Part shown: in pieces, positions 48,827-62,390 of the stretch
How positions within the stretch are numbered: position 1 is the stretch's first letter
How the letters are laid out: every line of letters starts with the position of its first letter
DNA from: Ulota crispa
Lineage: Eukaryota; Streptophyta; Bryopsida; Orthotrichales; Orthotrichaceae
Assembly (NCBI GenBank): GCA_963920765.1
Contig: OY987242.1
Coordinates: forward strand, 14,408,002 to 14,472,001
Length of the DNA stretch: 64,000 bases
Reading direction: 5' to 3'
Notes under the pieces: model-generated
What the model saw: only the letters and a program-made list of their open reading frames with translations
Database searches by the model: none
Told to the model about the DNA's origin: nothing
Position numbers and translations under genes: made by a program

Positions 48827-49148
48827 GTTCAGCTGTTGGCGTCACACAACTTTCACGCCGAATCTACTTTTGAATGACCCAGTTTATATTTTGATCTCTG
48901 TTGCTGATGTGGCGCGATGTGGCTTTGGTCACGGACCTAAGCAATGTTAGCAGATTAGCTCGCTGGTAAATCCAGTGCAAATGTTTGGGGTTTCTGACGT
49001 GAACCAGCTTGAATTAAGTTGTTGCATTTTAAGCCGTTACATTGTGGAAATTGGCTGATCTTTCAAAATAGTCTGGAGTTTGCACTTGAGCGGAGCAGAA
49101 GTATTCTCGATTCCTCTTGATGGACGATTGAAGAAACCGAGCTCGGCT

Positions 49149-49227
49149 TTAACCCCTAAATTCCCAAGGCATCAAATTTTGGTGTAAAAATCACCAAAAT
49201 TTGGTGCCTAGGGCATTTAAGGATTAA
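49149..49227. mobile_element. 79-bp TTAA-CCC hairpin element
   Basis: TTAACCCCTAAATTCCC on the left and, reversed, TTAATCCTTAAATGCCC on the right. The arms pair through CAAATTTTGGTG at the centre. TTAA is present at both ends. Confidence 0.7.
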
Positions 49228-52200
49228 CAAGGTGCTCTGACCTACAGTGAAAGAGATAACTTGGTTCATCGGTTCTTCCCCAGTGAGGAGACTATATTGA
49301 TTAGACCTCAGCTAAATTGCTGATAAGGGCAGTGCGTGAAACTACTACTGCAATTAAGTTCCTGACTCTGGAACTGTGTTCTTGGCTTCAGCAAGCAATG
49401 AGAGCTAGGATACTGTATTTTTCACGAGTGATGGTTGCTCCTTGTTTCTGGAAAATGGAACAGAAACTCTGAGTTTTGTGGTGGTAGCTATGGCGAAGCT
49501 CCGTATGCTACCACAACAGCAAGGAGATGAGTCTTGATTAGGTCATGCCCTTAAATTCTTTTAGCCCAGATGCCTTTTTGAACATGGAATCAAGTAATTT
49601 TCTTACAGATGTGTACTACAACAAGAGATTGCAGTGAGAACATCGATTATTACCTTAGAAGCCCATTGGCCGATGATGGTAAGTAGATTCTAATATCACA
49701 CAAAATTCTATGTAACTAAACTATCTAAGCATCAAGCATGGAATTCCCCTGCCTCCTGAACTTCAAAGTTCTCCTTTTTTTATAACGCAGTTTATTATTT
49801 CTAAGGTTTTGAACTAAAAATATCCAGAGTTAGTCAAAAATGGCATCTTGGGTGCAAGTCCAGCATTTCTTTCCAGCTGCACTGTACTTAACAGTCCTGC
49901 TGCTCTGCTTAATGCTTCTTTCTGATTCGGTACCATCCATGGCCACCATGAGTAACTGCTAAAGGTGATCAATTTTTGAAATTCCAATGAAATATCTGCG
50001 GTGCGCACTTCAGTTTTCAGGAATGCTGGCTAGACCGTGCTCTAGATCTATTAGTGATTAGACATACTTCCTGGCTGCACTGGAGTAGGATAATTTTCGA
50101 GTCTAAAACCAAATGGCTACTTGATCTCTACAGATGTGCAGTGCTCCGACACTAACAAGTGCTCAGGAATGCTTCTATTCCGTCTTATCATAGAAAGCAA
50201 TGTGCCCTCCTCCAGCCCACAGATAACGTCTTGCAAAAGCTCAAAATCCCCAGCGATAATCAGCCTACCACAAGGATTAGGTTAAACATCTCGCCATGAG
50301 CAAGCTGTACGTCGAGGGCTTTCAAGTTGAACCCAGCTAGCGTCAACCAACACACTGTCTAGCAGTTTACTTTACTTTTGTTGGATTAGAATTGACCACT
50401 TTTGAAGCTGCTCTAAATGACACTCACCTTCAGAGATAATAAATGAATTAAAAGCACTGACTCACTCCCTCGTGCGTTAAAAACTACAAATGCTAAACAC
50501 CGACATTCCCATTTCCTGCAAAAAATTAGCCATATTCGCTCATGTTCTTCCAAAATTATCCGTCCAAGAGTGGAAGCAGAAAGCTAGGTCCCTGTATTAC
50601 CAGAAATCTCGAATTTAAGAACAACATGAAGCGCACTGGATAAGATATCGAAAGGGGGGACCAGGAGTCAGAAGGGTCATTGTTTTGCAGATTTTGACTC
50701 TTTTCGCAGATGTTGGATAATTGTGTGCGCAACCATGTCAATGAAAGGGATTGTGCGTACGAGTGCGAGTCATCCGTTACGGTATTCTAGTCACAACCAA
50801 AGGAACCTGCTTTGTTGACAATCTGTAAGATATATAAACAATTCCGTGCAGGAATCTCCAAGTTCGTCATCACCTTGCACTTTCCAGCTATGTACATGTA
50901 CAGTACAGGAAAACATTACTACTACAGTTCGTTCCGCTTGGTTTTTCAGATTTTTCTAACTGCTTTTAAATATCCCCCAGAACAGCTAGCACTTCAAAAG
51001 GCAATTCTTGAGGAACCAAGCTACAGAGTCAGAGGTTGGTCCCCATGCCACTTGGGCTACCACCAGTGATCCCAAATATGATTTTCACTTGTAGCACAAG
51101 TAGCAAAAAACGTTGCTAAAAAGCTAAAACTTTCAAATTTAACACTGGAAAGTTTACATTTTTTAGCTGCATAAATTTTTTGTTAGCAATCCTGCGAAAT
51201 TTAGCCAGTTTAACAAACGCTGGCTACCACGCTAGTGCTCAGATGGGCTTGTGAAATCAACCTCTGACCCTGAAGATTGCATGCCGGACCAATAACTTGA
51301 AGGACTAGTGTTAATCACTAAATTGATCAGTAACAAAAATTTCTAGCAGTGCCTATTTATGTAGGTTTTTAGTTGGAGTTTTGGAGTATTACTGGTAAGA
51401 GGATCATAATTGTAAATAGTGCTCCTCTTATCCTAACTATGACTTGGTTCTTTACAATGGAAGGAATTATCAACTCTACAAATATGCTACCATAAGTAAT
51501 AATAAGATTATGGAATTATAAAATTACAACAGAGAAACCACCTTTTTCCAAGCCTCTTCACACAAAGCTTAATCTAACTTGTAAAAAGGTCTTTTGTATA
51601 CAACATCCACAAGGTATTAACATAAGAAAGAAAGAGCTTCCTTCTCAAGAGTTTATCCTTTAATAGTTGAGGATCTCAAGGTTAGATCAATTGTCTTCCA
51701 ATCCAACTCTTGACCTAATCAATGACCACGGCCTTCATTTTGTCAAAAGACACTCAAAATTGTCATTTCTATGGCAAAGAGTAAAAAGGTTTGAAAATTG
51801 GTCTTTTTGCATATCTAACCATAGGATCTTGTACTATAATAGTATAAGAATGTGTAAAACAAAATTCAAAAATGTTGACCTCACGGATTGCAAGATATAT
51901 GCAGATAAAGTGTAAAAAACAAACTTTTTTGCACCTTGCATGATTAGAATATTTGACTTTGAACTTTTTAACTTCAAATTTTTGCACCACAGAGTTTGGA
52001 GGTCTATTTTTTTATGGTGAGAAATTGAGTTGAGAATCTTTGAAAAAAAATCGAAACAAAAAATACCTAATTTTCATTCTTAAAACAAAATTAGGTAGAA
52101 GGTATGAGATTGGACAAAAATTTGAATTGTTAATAACCCTACAATGGAATTGAAACACAATGATCCAACAGTGAGATGGTTCTAGAAAGTGAACTTCATC

Positions 52201-52589
52201 CTTTCTAACATTTTTTTTGGAAAAATGTTAAACTTGCATTCAAAAATGATTTTTATAAGTTATTGCTTCAAGAAGATGCTTGAATTGCCCAAAAAAATAG
52301 ATTGTCAATAACTTTCTCATAACTAGTCCAAATGGAATGAATCAAACCTTTAGATGTAGACAAAACTATAACTTATGAGAAGAAAAAAACTTTAAAAAGA
52401 AATTAAAGTTTTTGTAAAAAAATTTGCCTGGTCTCTCCAAATTACTGTAAATTAGGTTACATTGTTTGTCAACTTTTTGTAGATTTGACCATTGTTTCTT
52501 TGTAGTGATTGAATGAAAAATTATATTTCCCAAAAGCTAAGGTGTTTTTCTATCTTCAAAAAAAGTTTCAAAAAATCAAGAAAAAATTT
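49228..52589. other. no gene seen
   Basis: Mixed AT-rich DNA downstream of NRT3. The short frame 50812-51069 is not recognisable. Confidence 0.4.
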
Positions 52590-52656
52590 GAAGTCATAGG
52601 TATCTGCCCAAAATCCCATTTGACACCCAAAGGGACAATAGTCCTTTAGGGGTTAA
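52590..52656. mobile_element. right end of a TTAA-CCC element (left end not found)
   Basis: Reverse-complemented, it reads TTAACCCCTAAAGGACTATTG and continues as a relative of the ends of the element at 35405. The matching left terminus was not located. Confidence 0.5.
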
Positions 52657-52722
52657 GTAAGTCTCCCTAGTAGTTTTATCCTATTAGCAACTACTAAGGT
52701 GAAGAGACAATTAAAATTTCTT

Positions 52723-53990
52723 TTAACCCCTAAAGGCTCAATTGTCCCCTTGAGGGACAAATAGGATTTTGGGCATGTACTTATGGCTAAACTACTTTGT
52801 GTGAATTTTTGAAACTTTTATTGGAAGTGGGGAATTCAAAGATCTACAAGGGTATCTAATTTTTTCTTCGTTCCAACATTTAATGAAAAAATTATGCAAG
52901 AATTAATCAATACTAGGGGAGAAGGGCCAAAATAGGTAGGGCCTCTCTTTTGTAAATGGGTGTTGACTCCAAAGAGGGTCTACTTTTATGGGCATAAGGT
53001 GTGGACATTTAGGCAAAGGGGAGTGGAGTGGAAGGTGCCCATCTTAGAGGACTCTCAACCCTCCATCCTTTTGCCCCTTGTAAAATTTGGTGCTTTAATT
53101 TTTTGAGCAATTTGAGTATTTGTTTTTTGATTTTTTTCCCCAAGTTGTAGTAGGCTAAGAATCCTTAATTTTTGCTATTTTGATTTATGTGATTTGAATT
53201 TTTAAATTTTACATGCATAAAGCCTCTGATTTTGCTTAGTGTATATGCAAATTTCTTGACCTTTTGGCATTCAAATGTTTTTTGAAATAAGTAGTATACC
53301 TCCACTTGATCTAAAAATTCCCTAACATATACCTAACTTAGTCTTCTACATGCAAAAATTAATTTGCAACTTTGCATAGGGTAATTTTTTTGCTACAAGG
53401 GTGGTCAAATTGTCAAAGGCTTCTGAAATTTTTGGGTTGTAGGGAGTTTTTTTTGTCACTTTAGATGTCAATATCTCACTCCCCTACATCTAGATAGAGC
53501 TGAATTTTTTCCCACAAGTAAGGTAGGAGGCTCATAAACTGACCATTTAAGGGCTGAAATTGAATTTTGGGGAGGTGAAACTTCTTGAGATATTTTTCAA
53601 TAAAATTTCCTTGAAAGACAAGAGGAATTGGCATCTAACCCAAGTTGTTTCCTATTTTTTGGAGCTTTGTGGAATTAGATATGTAATTTTTAAGTTGAAG
53701 TGGCATAGGGCTCTAAAATTGCCCACTTCCTCAAATGTACAGTGCTTGCACATTGTTGAAACCTATGAAAAAACAACATGTACAACATGAATAGATTTGC
53801 AAAAGTGGGCAGTTTTAGAGCCTGGGCGGTTTATGAGCCTTCCACCTTACCCCCCATAGTCTAGGGCAAGATTCTATATTTGGATTTTCACAAAAAAACT
53901 TTTTTTCCTACTTTATTACGCACTACCTCAAAAAATTGGCAGTTTTCAATGACTTCCACACAAAAAAGGGCTAAGGCTTTTAGGGGTTAA
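52723..53990. mobile_element. TTAA-CCC element 4 (1268 bp) with nested foldback
   Basis: TTAA at both ends with CCCCTAAAGGC on the left and, reversed, CCCCTAAAAGCC on the right. The left 170 bp match the left arm of the element at 35405; the middle differs, suggesting later insertions. Confidence 0.65.
53518..53850. repeat. nested foldback (about 330 bp)
   Basis: AGGCTCATAAACTGACC on the left pairs with GGGCGGTTTATGAGCCTT on the right. Inner arms GGCTCTAAAATTGCCCACTT and GTGGGCAGTTTTAGAGCC also pair. Confidence 0.65.
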
Positions 53991-56753
53991 ACACACATCT
54001 TCCATTTCAAATAGAACAATGAATACATAAGTGAAAAAAATTTAAACTAAAATGATTTATTACATTTGCAAAAATAGAATTATATAGGTATTAGCCCTGT
54101 TTGTTAATCAAGTAGTATGGGCTATTTGTGCAAGCTTCAACAAGAATTAAATGATGAACTATAAACTCTCTCATTAGCTCTTGTGTTAGCTCCACTTCAC
54201 TTGTTAAAAATTTCAAAATATTTGTTGACAACTACTTTTATTATGATGGACAAAAAGAAGACATTCTCATCAACAATTTTGTTGTGTTCTAAAAAAAAAT
54301 TGTGCAAAATACAACAAGTATAAAATGAGCTTAGACACCATAGCCTCAACAAGATTCACATGGGCCGGTACAAAATCCTCCACATATCCTTTAACCTTCT
54401 AAAATCATGTTCAACTATAATGCAAATCCTACTTGTTTGTAATTTTAACTTTTGTACATATTGCCGTGTAGATTTCCTTTTAGAAGAACCAACACTACAA
54501 GAGAGTAGTGTCAATTTGGACATTTTTTGTCAATTAGGGCACCTTGATTTGGACACTTTTTTGTCAATTTGGACATTTTAGTCAATTTGGACGTGTTGCT
54601 GCAAACAATTTTTTTCGGATGTTGCAACATCCATTTAAATTGTGTGTATCCAACATCTCCTACAATAAGCTCAAGAGTCCATACACCTCAATTTTTTTGT
54701 CATTGTCCATTCAATTATTGATCTTCTTCCATTGCTTTATTGAACTTGGAATTCTTTAAAACTTGTAAATCATGCATCATACTTGAAAATTTAGCAAGCA
54801 CATCCAAAAAATCCATTTCTAAATCAACAATTACTTAAACTATATAAATGTAATCAAAATATTTATCACAGAAATTAGTGGATCTAGCATTACTTCCCAA
54901 TTTAAATTTTACATACTTGCAACCAATGATATCACAAATTTGTGATATGTTCTCTAAATTTTCAATTGTTTTATCACAATGTCTGAGTTGTCATTGGTAG
55001 GCCATTGCAAGTAATATTAGGCTATTTTAAAGCATTGGTCCTATAAATCTTTTCACAATTAAAAAAATTTTAACACAAAAACTTTAAACAATTTATATAC
55101 AATGACTTCTAAAAAAATTCAAGAAGGAACATGACACAAATTCAATCTAATATTTCTTGCAATGACATTTGTCAATCCCTAAATTTCAAGACAAATTAAC
55201 TAATAGTGAACTTAAGTAACTAATATGCTCCATTAGACACTTGAAAGTGCATACGCCTCTCCACATGGAAGGTAAAGAGCTAAGTGTCACTTTTGAACAT
55301 TTTTGGAACTCCAAAACACAGAGAAAAAAGGACATTATGTTCACCCCTTTTGTCTCCAAATTAGAAATTTCAATGACTATGTTGTTGTTTTGTTTTTGTT
55401 ATTGTGTGCTTCTATGTGTTTGCGGGTTGTATTTGAGCTCTATCAAGATTATTTGTGGTTGTTCTACATCACTTTAATATAACTAAACAAAATGCCTAGA
55501 GCATTTTTGGTTGAGCAAAAAGAGAATGTCATTTTTATATTGCTAAGAGGGTGTGGATTGAATGAAATTTCTAGAGTTTTGCACTTGAGCTTAGGTAGTG
55601 TCAAAACATTCAACATGCGCACATTTTGGATGCAAAGCTTGGATACAAAAGTAGATCATATGTGATGATTAGAGCTATGGAGAGATTGTGTGTCTTAGAA
55701 GTTACTAGAGGAAAGTTGGATATGCAATATATGCATTTTGACAGTTAAAAATATATTTTGGAGTATAAGTGAGTGCTAATACAATATCATGTGCTCTTCA
55801 TAGACATGGTTTAAATGTATTAGTGAAGAAGAAGAAGCTTCAACTTTTTACATCTATAAATCCAGTTATGAATTCAGAATTCCCAAATTCAATCTCTTGA
55901 TATAAAACATACAAATACTCACATTTTTTGGCAGGTGGAAAACCCGGAATTTTCTATCTTGTCCCTATATAAGTGCATGCCATCTAATTTTAGGCTTGCC
56001 CAAAGTAGGAGTCCTATGTAAATGATAAATTTTGGGACACGCCATCTAACTTAACCTGAGTTGGGGTTTTGAGGAATGAATAAAAGGGAAAATAATAAAG
56101 TTCCAAGTGCACAATAGAGTTCTATAATTATTATTGAGCCACTAATTACCTGCAAGCACTAGATTTGGAAGATCTTATTGGTCAGGGCATTATCACCATT
56201 AGAGTTTAGATCAATGATTGTTTAGAATTTGCTAGAATTCCCCATTATTAGACTATATATGATTGGAGTTATTTTTTTTGATGAATCCAAAATTAACCAT
56301 TTTTATTCAAATGAAATCTTGATGTTGAATGTGAAATTCAAAACAACCTTCGTCTTGAATTGTTTTTCAAACAATGAAACATGGTAGTGGAGGAATTATG
56401 ATTGATTTGTGGAAATATGTCCATTCATGAACCGGGAATGGCATGCAAAGTGGAAAGCTTCATAAATCAATATCAATATCAAGAGATTTTGGAGCAAAAT
56501 TTGCATCAAACAAATTTTCAAGTTTCATTTGAATTACTCTTTAATTTAGTAAATTTAAAGAATTCATAATGAATTTTTTTTGAAAATTTTGATGTATTAT
56601 TATTGCTTCTTTATAGAATCCAATGGAGTGCAATACAAAATACCAACATCTTGGAGAAGCATTGAGTCTTATTATGAAGATAACGGTATGAAAAATGCAG
56701 TTTGATACCAATTTTGCACTAGGATTCAAGGGAATACTCATGCTCCCTATCTT
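53991..56753. other. no gene seen
   Basis: AT-rich DNA. It contains a short repeated phrase (TCAATTTGGACATTTT and variants, about 54508-54592) and no recognisable frame. Confidence 0.4.
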
Positions 56754-57443
56754 ATGGAACCAAGTGTTGAAAATGTAGATGGAAGTCCCAATTCTCTCAA
56801 GCGTATATGTAATCTAGCAAATAACATTTGGCTTGCAAGAGATTGCAATAAATGTTGTGAAAAGTGCCCAAATTGTAGTTTGCAACAAAAACATACATTA
56901 GCATTTGAATATTTGCCTATTGCACCTCAAATTGCAATTATGTGCAAAAGTAGAAGCTTATGCTAGGAATTTTTTTAAATATGACATCAATGAAATGAGT
57001 GAAAAGACAACATTTCAAATGATATATTATTTTCAATTTTGGAGTTTCGGCATGGGAAAAAAACAAGAGAATTACAAGATTTTTGAGATCCAAAATAGAA
57101 ATTTGAAACACAAATACAGTGTTGTGGACCCACTTGTAACGCCTTCTTTAGATCATTTCCAACAAGATGTAGTACTTTACAAGATGAATGGAGCTCAAAA
57201 TTGCAACAATACCAATTTCAATGTCCACAATGCAATAGTTACATTAATGTGGTACCATCATATACACAAGTATATTATACAACAATATCAACCTTTTGTG
57301 AAATAATGACATATCCTTTTCCTCAAATAGTTTTGCGCACATCAGCGCAAGAATTGAATGTTTCTCGCTTAGGATCTCGGCTCTGGGAATGTAAGAGAGT
57401 TCAAGCCTTGGTCATCACCTCTATCAACACCCTCCTGGTTTGA
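56754..57443 (+). pseudogene. short cysteine-rich pseudogene, unrecognised
   Basis: One frame stays protein-like with several stops. It has CCEKCPNCSLQQ near the start, CCGPTC in the middle, and LQQYQFQCPQCNSYINVVPS later. The CPxC pairs followed by Val-Val-Pro and Tyr-Thr-Gln-Val suggest a small zinc-ribbon or LSD1-like finger, but this is weak. No neighbour suggests a role. Confidence 0.3.
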
Positions 57444-59806
57444 CATGGACCATCGACATGATTCACTACTTTGCTATGGAATAGCTTTGGCACAATACCC
57501 TGAATCAGTAGGAAATGAGATCCCACTTGATATAATATAGAATGTTATGAGCTATTAGCAGCAGGGTATTGTGTTTCCAAGTTGGTGAATTTTCTATAGA
57601 AGTGATGGTGAAGGAAGGTAGTAACTTGTTTTGCAAGATTTTAGGATCAGTCAATTGGTGTGCTGTTTCAATTTTGTTATAGAGAGGGACCAAGAGATCA
57701 ATTCGGGAGTCCTGTATTTGTATTGTAAGTACGGAAATAATATAAGACATCCCAAAAGGCTAACATTTTGCTGGCTGATATCTGGCTATATTTTTTTCTA
57801 GTTTAGTAGTAGTGACAAATAGGAACTAATAAGATATCGAGTAAGGAGAGATTGGACCTCAAAAGGGGAGAAACTTCTTGCAATACATTGGATAGAGGGC
57901 CGACAGTTTCACAAGTGTCAAACCAACCATTGTAATGAGATATATTGGCAGCGGTCACACAACATATAGCAAGGTGGTCACAACAAGTAACCGGACTACG
58001 TAGTGGAACATAGAGAAGCCATGAATCATTGGTATGCTAATAAAATCTTGTGGTTCAAATAAGGGAAGAATTTGTTATGAATTTGTAAGTTTGCTACCTT
58101 AATCCCAAAGAGTGCCATAGGGCAATACAAAAAAAAAGTACTTGATTGCAATAGTAAAACAACTATCACAAATCAATAACACAAATGCAAAAAACATCTC
58201 ACACACTACAATGGACTCATCTTGTTTGAAAATGTCTATCCATAGTGAAGGTGAAAGTTGAATAGCTCTTTTTGGAGGTTTGTAGCCCATAAGTGACAAA
58301 ATAAAAATCATTTCCAAAACTAATTAAAAAGAAATGTATCCACAATAACAATACTCAATTCCTTATTTTACTTACTTATTTTTAATCAAAAAATTAAAAT
58401 CACAGTTATAAATGTTTAGAATGATGTGATGCAATAATGCCGTGTGCTAGATTATAACAAGGTAGCAAGACAATGCTCTTGTGCATTCTATTAAAATACT
58501 TATGGAGTAGTTTTCTCAACATCAATTTACTCTTTTGTCTTAGCCAATTCAATCACCCGACTTGATTTTAATCAAGAATTTGTGGGCAATTTCTAAATGA
58601 ACATTTAATTGATATAATTGCCTACCAAGTTAAATGATTGAATTATGGAATCAAATACTAGGAATTTTGTGTAGATGATTATAGGAGGCTTGTACTCTTG
58701 CATGCCACTCCAAATTGCTAATGTAATAAAAGCAAATGGAAGGTGGACAAAATAATGAGTGATTCACTTCTTTGAGTTCAAAAATGCTCAGATGATATGT
58801 AAATTTTAGATTTCTTATCATGATTGCTTTTAAAGCTTAATTTATTTTAAAATATTCTTCTCATAAATATGTAAGGTATTTTATGTAGTTTTTTTAGTAA
58901 ACTTAAAATTTTAAAGTTTGTGCATCTATTTTTTTTTATATGATTGAATGATTGTTAAGCATGCTCATGTTTGAACATTTTTGGAAAGCACCATATGTTT
59001 AATGAAGAATCTTTTGTAATTAATTTACATGGTGACATGGCTATTTGTTTTTCTACATCCAATTTTTAACCTCAGATAGTTTACAATGATGATGTGAATT
59101 GTGGTGCATATCATTACCTAACAGCTCACATAAAAAATTAAATCCCCTCATAGAAACTCTAACCATTTTTCAAAATCTTTTAAAATCATTATGCAATATG
59201 TATATATTATAGATCAAGGATCCACCAATGCAAGGATCTTGGTTTCACACACCAAAGTCTCCATTGAATGCCAATATATCTTTTGGTTGCAATCCAAAAT
59301 TATTTTGATTTTTTTTGTTATATATATTTTTTTACAATAAAAAGCAATGCGCTAGATAGGGATGACCAAAACCAAGAAGACAAAGACTAATTTTCCTCTT
59401 GTGGAGCTATCTCTATTGAAATTAATAAATCATTTTTATTTTGTATAGCAACAATGGCAAGAGTTACAAAAGTGCCAAATTACAAATTTAATACATTTAC
59501 ACTAGAATTATCCATTTAGATATGCAATTGTTAAGTATATGAAGAAAAATCCAAAAATAATTATGTTAGAAACTAGAGATTATTTATTTTCTAATAGTGT
59601 GTATGATCTTTTCAAAAAACTAATTGTTTTACATTTTCCAAAATGAAGTCTTCAAAACATTATAGCATAGTTTGTTATGAACAAAAAAATTACAATAATA
59701 GAGGCATTTATATTCACAAAAAAATAAATGTTAAACTTTGAGTTGAAATGTTTTTAATACAAGATGATCAAAATATTGAAGCCATTTTTTAACCAAATAA
59801 TATATA

Positions 59807-59854
<48 letters not shown>

Positions 59855-60061
59855 CAATAGATTAAATTGAAAAAATGTGTTATAAAAAATGTATGTTAAA
59901 AAAATAAAGGTAGATACTTTGAATGTCTTTATCATGTCTAAAACAAAGTTGAACAAATTAAAAAAGGGGCGGGTTTTTTGTTTAAAATTTCATTACTTCA
60001 GGTATAGAAAATCATCTTTAAGAAATCTTTGGTGGTCATGATACAAAAAAATAATTCCATT
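57444..60061. other. no gene seen; AT-rich
   Basis: No supported gene. A TA microsatellite lies within. Confidence 0.4.
59811..59851. repeat. (TA)n microsatellite, about 20 units
   Basis: An uninterrupted alternation of T and A for about 41 bases, preceded by a shorter TATATAT stretch. Confidence 0.95.
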
Positions 60062-60069
60062 TTATTAAA

Positions 60070-60455
60070 GGGAATTGATATATGCACACCAGGGTTGATA
60101 TTTGCACATCCCCTAGGGTAAATTTTAGAATTCTAATATCATAAAGCTGAGTTTGAGAATTTTGAATTCAAATTTAGACTTAAAGACCATGATGTAGTCT
60201 AAAACCATAAAAAAATTGCAATTCAACCTCACCAAATGAAAAAGCTTATATGTTTTTACAAACAAAAGTAAAAGTAATACTTTTTTCCTAGCTAAACTTT
60301 TTCATGAGGTGTTGTTAAATGGCAACTTTTTTTATGGTTCTAGACAAAATCATGGTCTTTAAGTCCAAATTTGAATTCAAAATTTTCAAATTCAACTTTT
60401 TGATGGTAAAAATCTAAAACTTACCCTCCAAGGGGGTGTGCACATATCAATTCCC
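60070..60455. mobile_element. MITE with perfect 8-bp target duplication
   Basis: The ends are GGGAATTGATATATGCACAC and, reversed, GGGAATTGATATGTGCACAC. The direct repeat TTATTAAA flanks both sides (60062-60069 and 60456-60463). An 8-bp duplication fits a hAT-type non-autonomous element. The interior arms (AATTTGAATTC runs, AAGACCATGAT / ATCATGGTCTTT) also pair. Confidence 0.85.
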
Positions 60456-60463
60456 TTATTAAA

Positions 60464-62390
60464 TTGAAAAGATATCATAAAGTTGTGTGAAACAAAAAAA
60501 TTTAAGCCCTATAAGTTCATTTATTGACCCAAAAATCACAAAGTAATTTTTGATAGTTTTGTTTTTCAATTAGTGAATCTTGTTCTTTTTACCAAGTCTT
60601 ATAGCTGAGCTTATAGCACAAATTGTACTTACACCATTAACATCTTTAAATAAGGAAATTACAACAATTACACCATGAATTACACATACAAAAGCTCATC
60701 TTTAATCTCTAGCAACCCCCCATCATATGAAAAGGATTTAAAATCCAATTTATGAAACTTTGAGATGACATATGCAAACATTAATTGCAATTTTTAGAGG
60801 AACCTTAGGTCACTTTTTGGCTTTTTTACAATACGTACTTAAATGATTGTTACTAAATGCGTAGCTTTTGTTTTTCTTCTAAATAAATTTAGTATTAATT
60901 TTTTTGGTTTTGCTTGAAAGAAAAAGTTTAGTACAAAAACTTGGAAATTCAGGATCTTCTGCTACACAAATTTCAATGCTATATGAGCTGGATAAAACGA
61001 TAATTCATGTCCCATTCTAAGAAGAGAAGTTTAAAGATCTTTTTTACATTTTTAGTGAATTTTAAATATAAAAAAACAGTACAATATATAATTTTATTGG
61101 GTTTACACAAAACACATGTTGGTGGATAAAAACACATTTGCACTAATTCCCAAAAAAATTGCTATTACTCTTTGCAAATCACCTAAAATCCAAACCAAAT
61201 TAATAAATTAAAAAAAATTTTACTTAATTTGCCCTCACAAGGTTGCAGCCCTTTGTGTTGACCATTGTACCAATATGTTATCTACGGCATAAATTTTTAA
61301 AACCTTAGTGATTTATATTTACAAAAAAAAAGGTAAAAGTGCTCAAGGAGCATTGTTCAAGATAGGGATTTAGGCCTTCCAACCTTTGCAAAGCTTAAAA
61401 ATAAGGGACAAAGACTGGAGGCAAAATCAAAAGGAACTTAAATCCCCATTTGCCATGGAAATGATAGAAGGGGTTCCAAAATCCCCTCCAATTTTGCCCA
61501 TGGCAACGTGTTTTAATTTTTAAATGTTGGGCTAGTTAGTGTGACCAGCTTGGCTACAATGATTCTAAAGTATTCTACAATGCTTTGCAAGTGCACCCTC
61601 ATTGTAATATTGTTTCTAAAAATTGATACAATACTCAATAGTGCATGCTATCTCATGAATTAAAATTGCAAGAAGGGCAACATGGGATCTAACACCATGT
61701 CTTTGAATCTTCTCACAATTTGCTTAACTTACAAATATAAGTGCACCTAGTGAGGTAATTTTGTTTTTTTCGTGATGGACCATGCAAGTTTACAATCACT
61801 TCTATAAAAAATAATAAAATGAAAAACAACTTTTTCCCATTCTATAGAGCATGTTTCGGTATGCAGCGTTGTTTTTCATCCGCTTAAGCGTTTACTGGTT
61901 GTGTGTTAAACTTTGTCAAGGCTGGGCCACACAAGCAAGAACTTGCAGTTCAAACCGGCAATTTGTAAAAAAATAGGTGGCGGGGTTACTAGTTTGCATA
62001 AAAACAGATTTTTTAACTTTCTAAGGCCTACTTTTTTGGTTTGTTTAAAATTGCCAATTTTGAGAGTTCACAAACTGGAGTCTCAAACCTCCTGTTCTAG
62101 AATGGTAGAAATGTTATCTTTAAGTAAACAATATAGTATATGAAAACTTGGAAAAATGATTATCTTCCAATTTTCCAAAAATACAAGTTACTCTTCATCC
62201 GTTTCAAACGGTATGTGTAGCCCTAGCATTAGTGGAAGGAGCCCGAAGCAAGAGAAAAACTATGCAAATCAAATGAAGAGCTCCAACGCAGCATGTGAGA
62301 TCAACTGTTGAGGACAGAACGTAAAAGTATCTTCACCAAATGGTTTATTGAGTACTGTTTATAAATCTTGTCCCCACTGGTATCTTGATG
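60464..62390. other. no gene seen
   Basis: AT-rich DNA without a recognisable frame or repeat. Confidence 0.4.
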
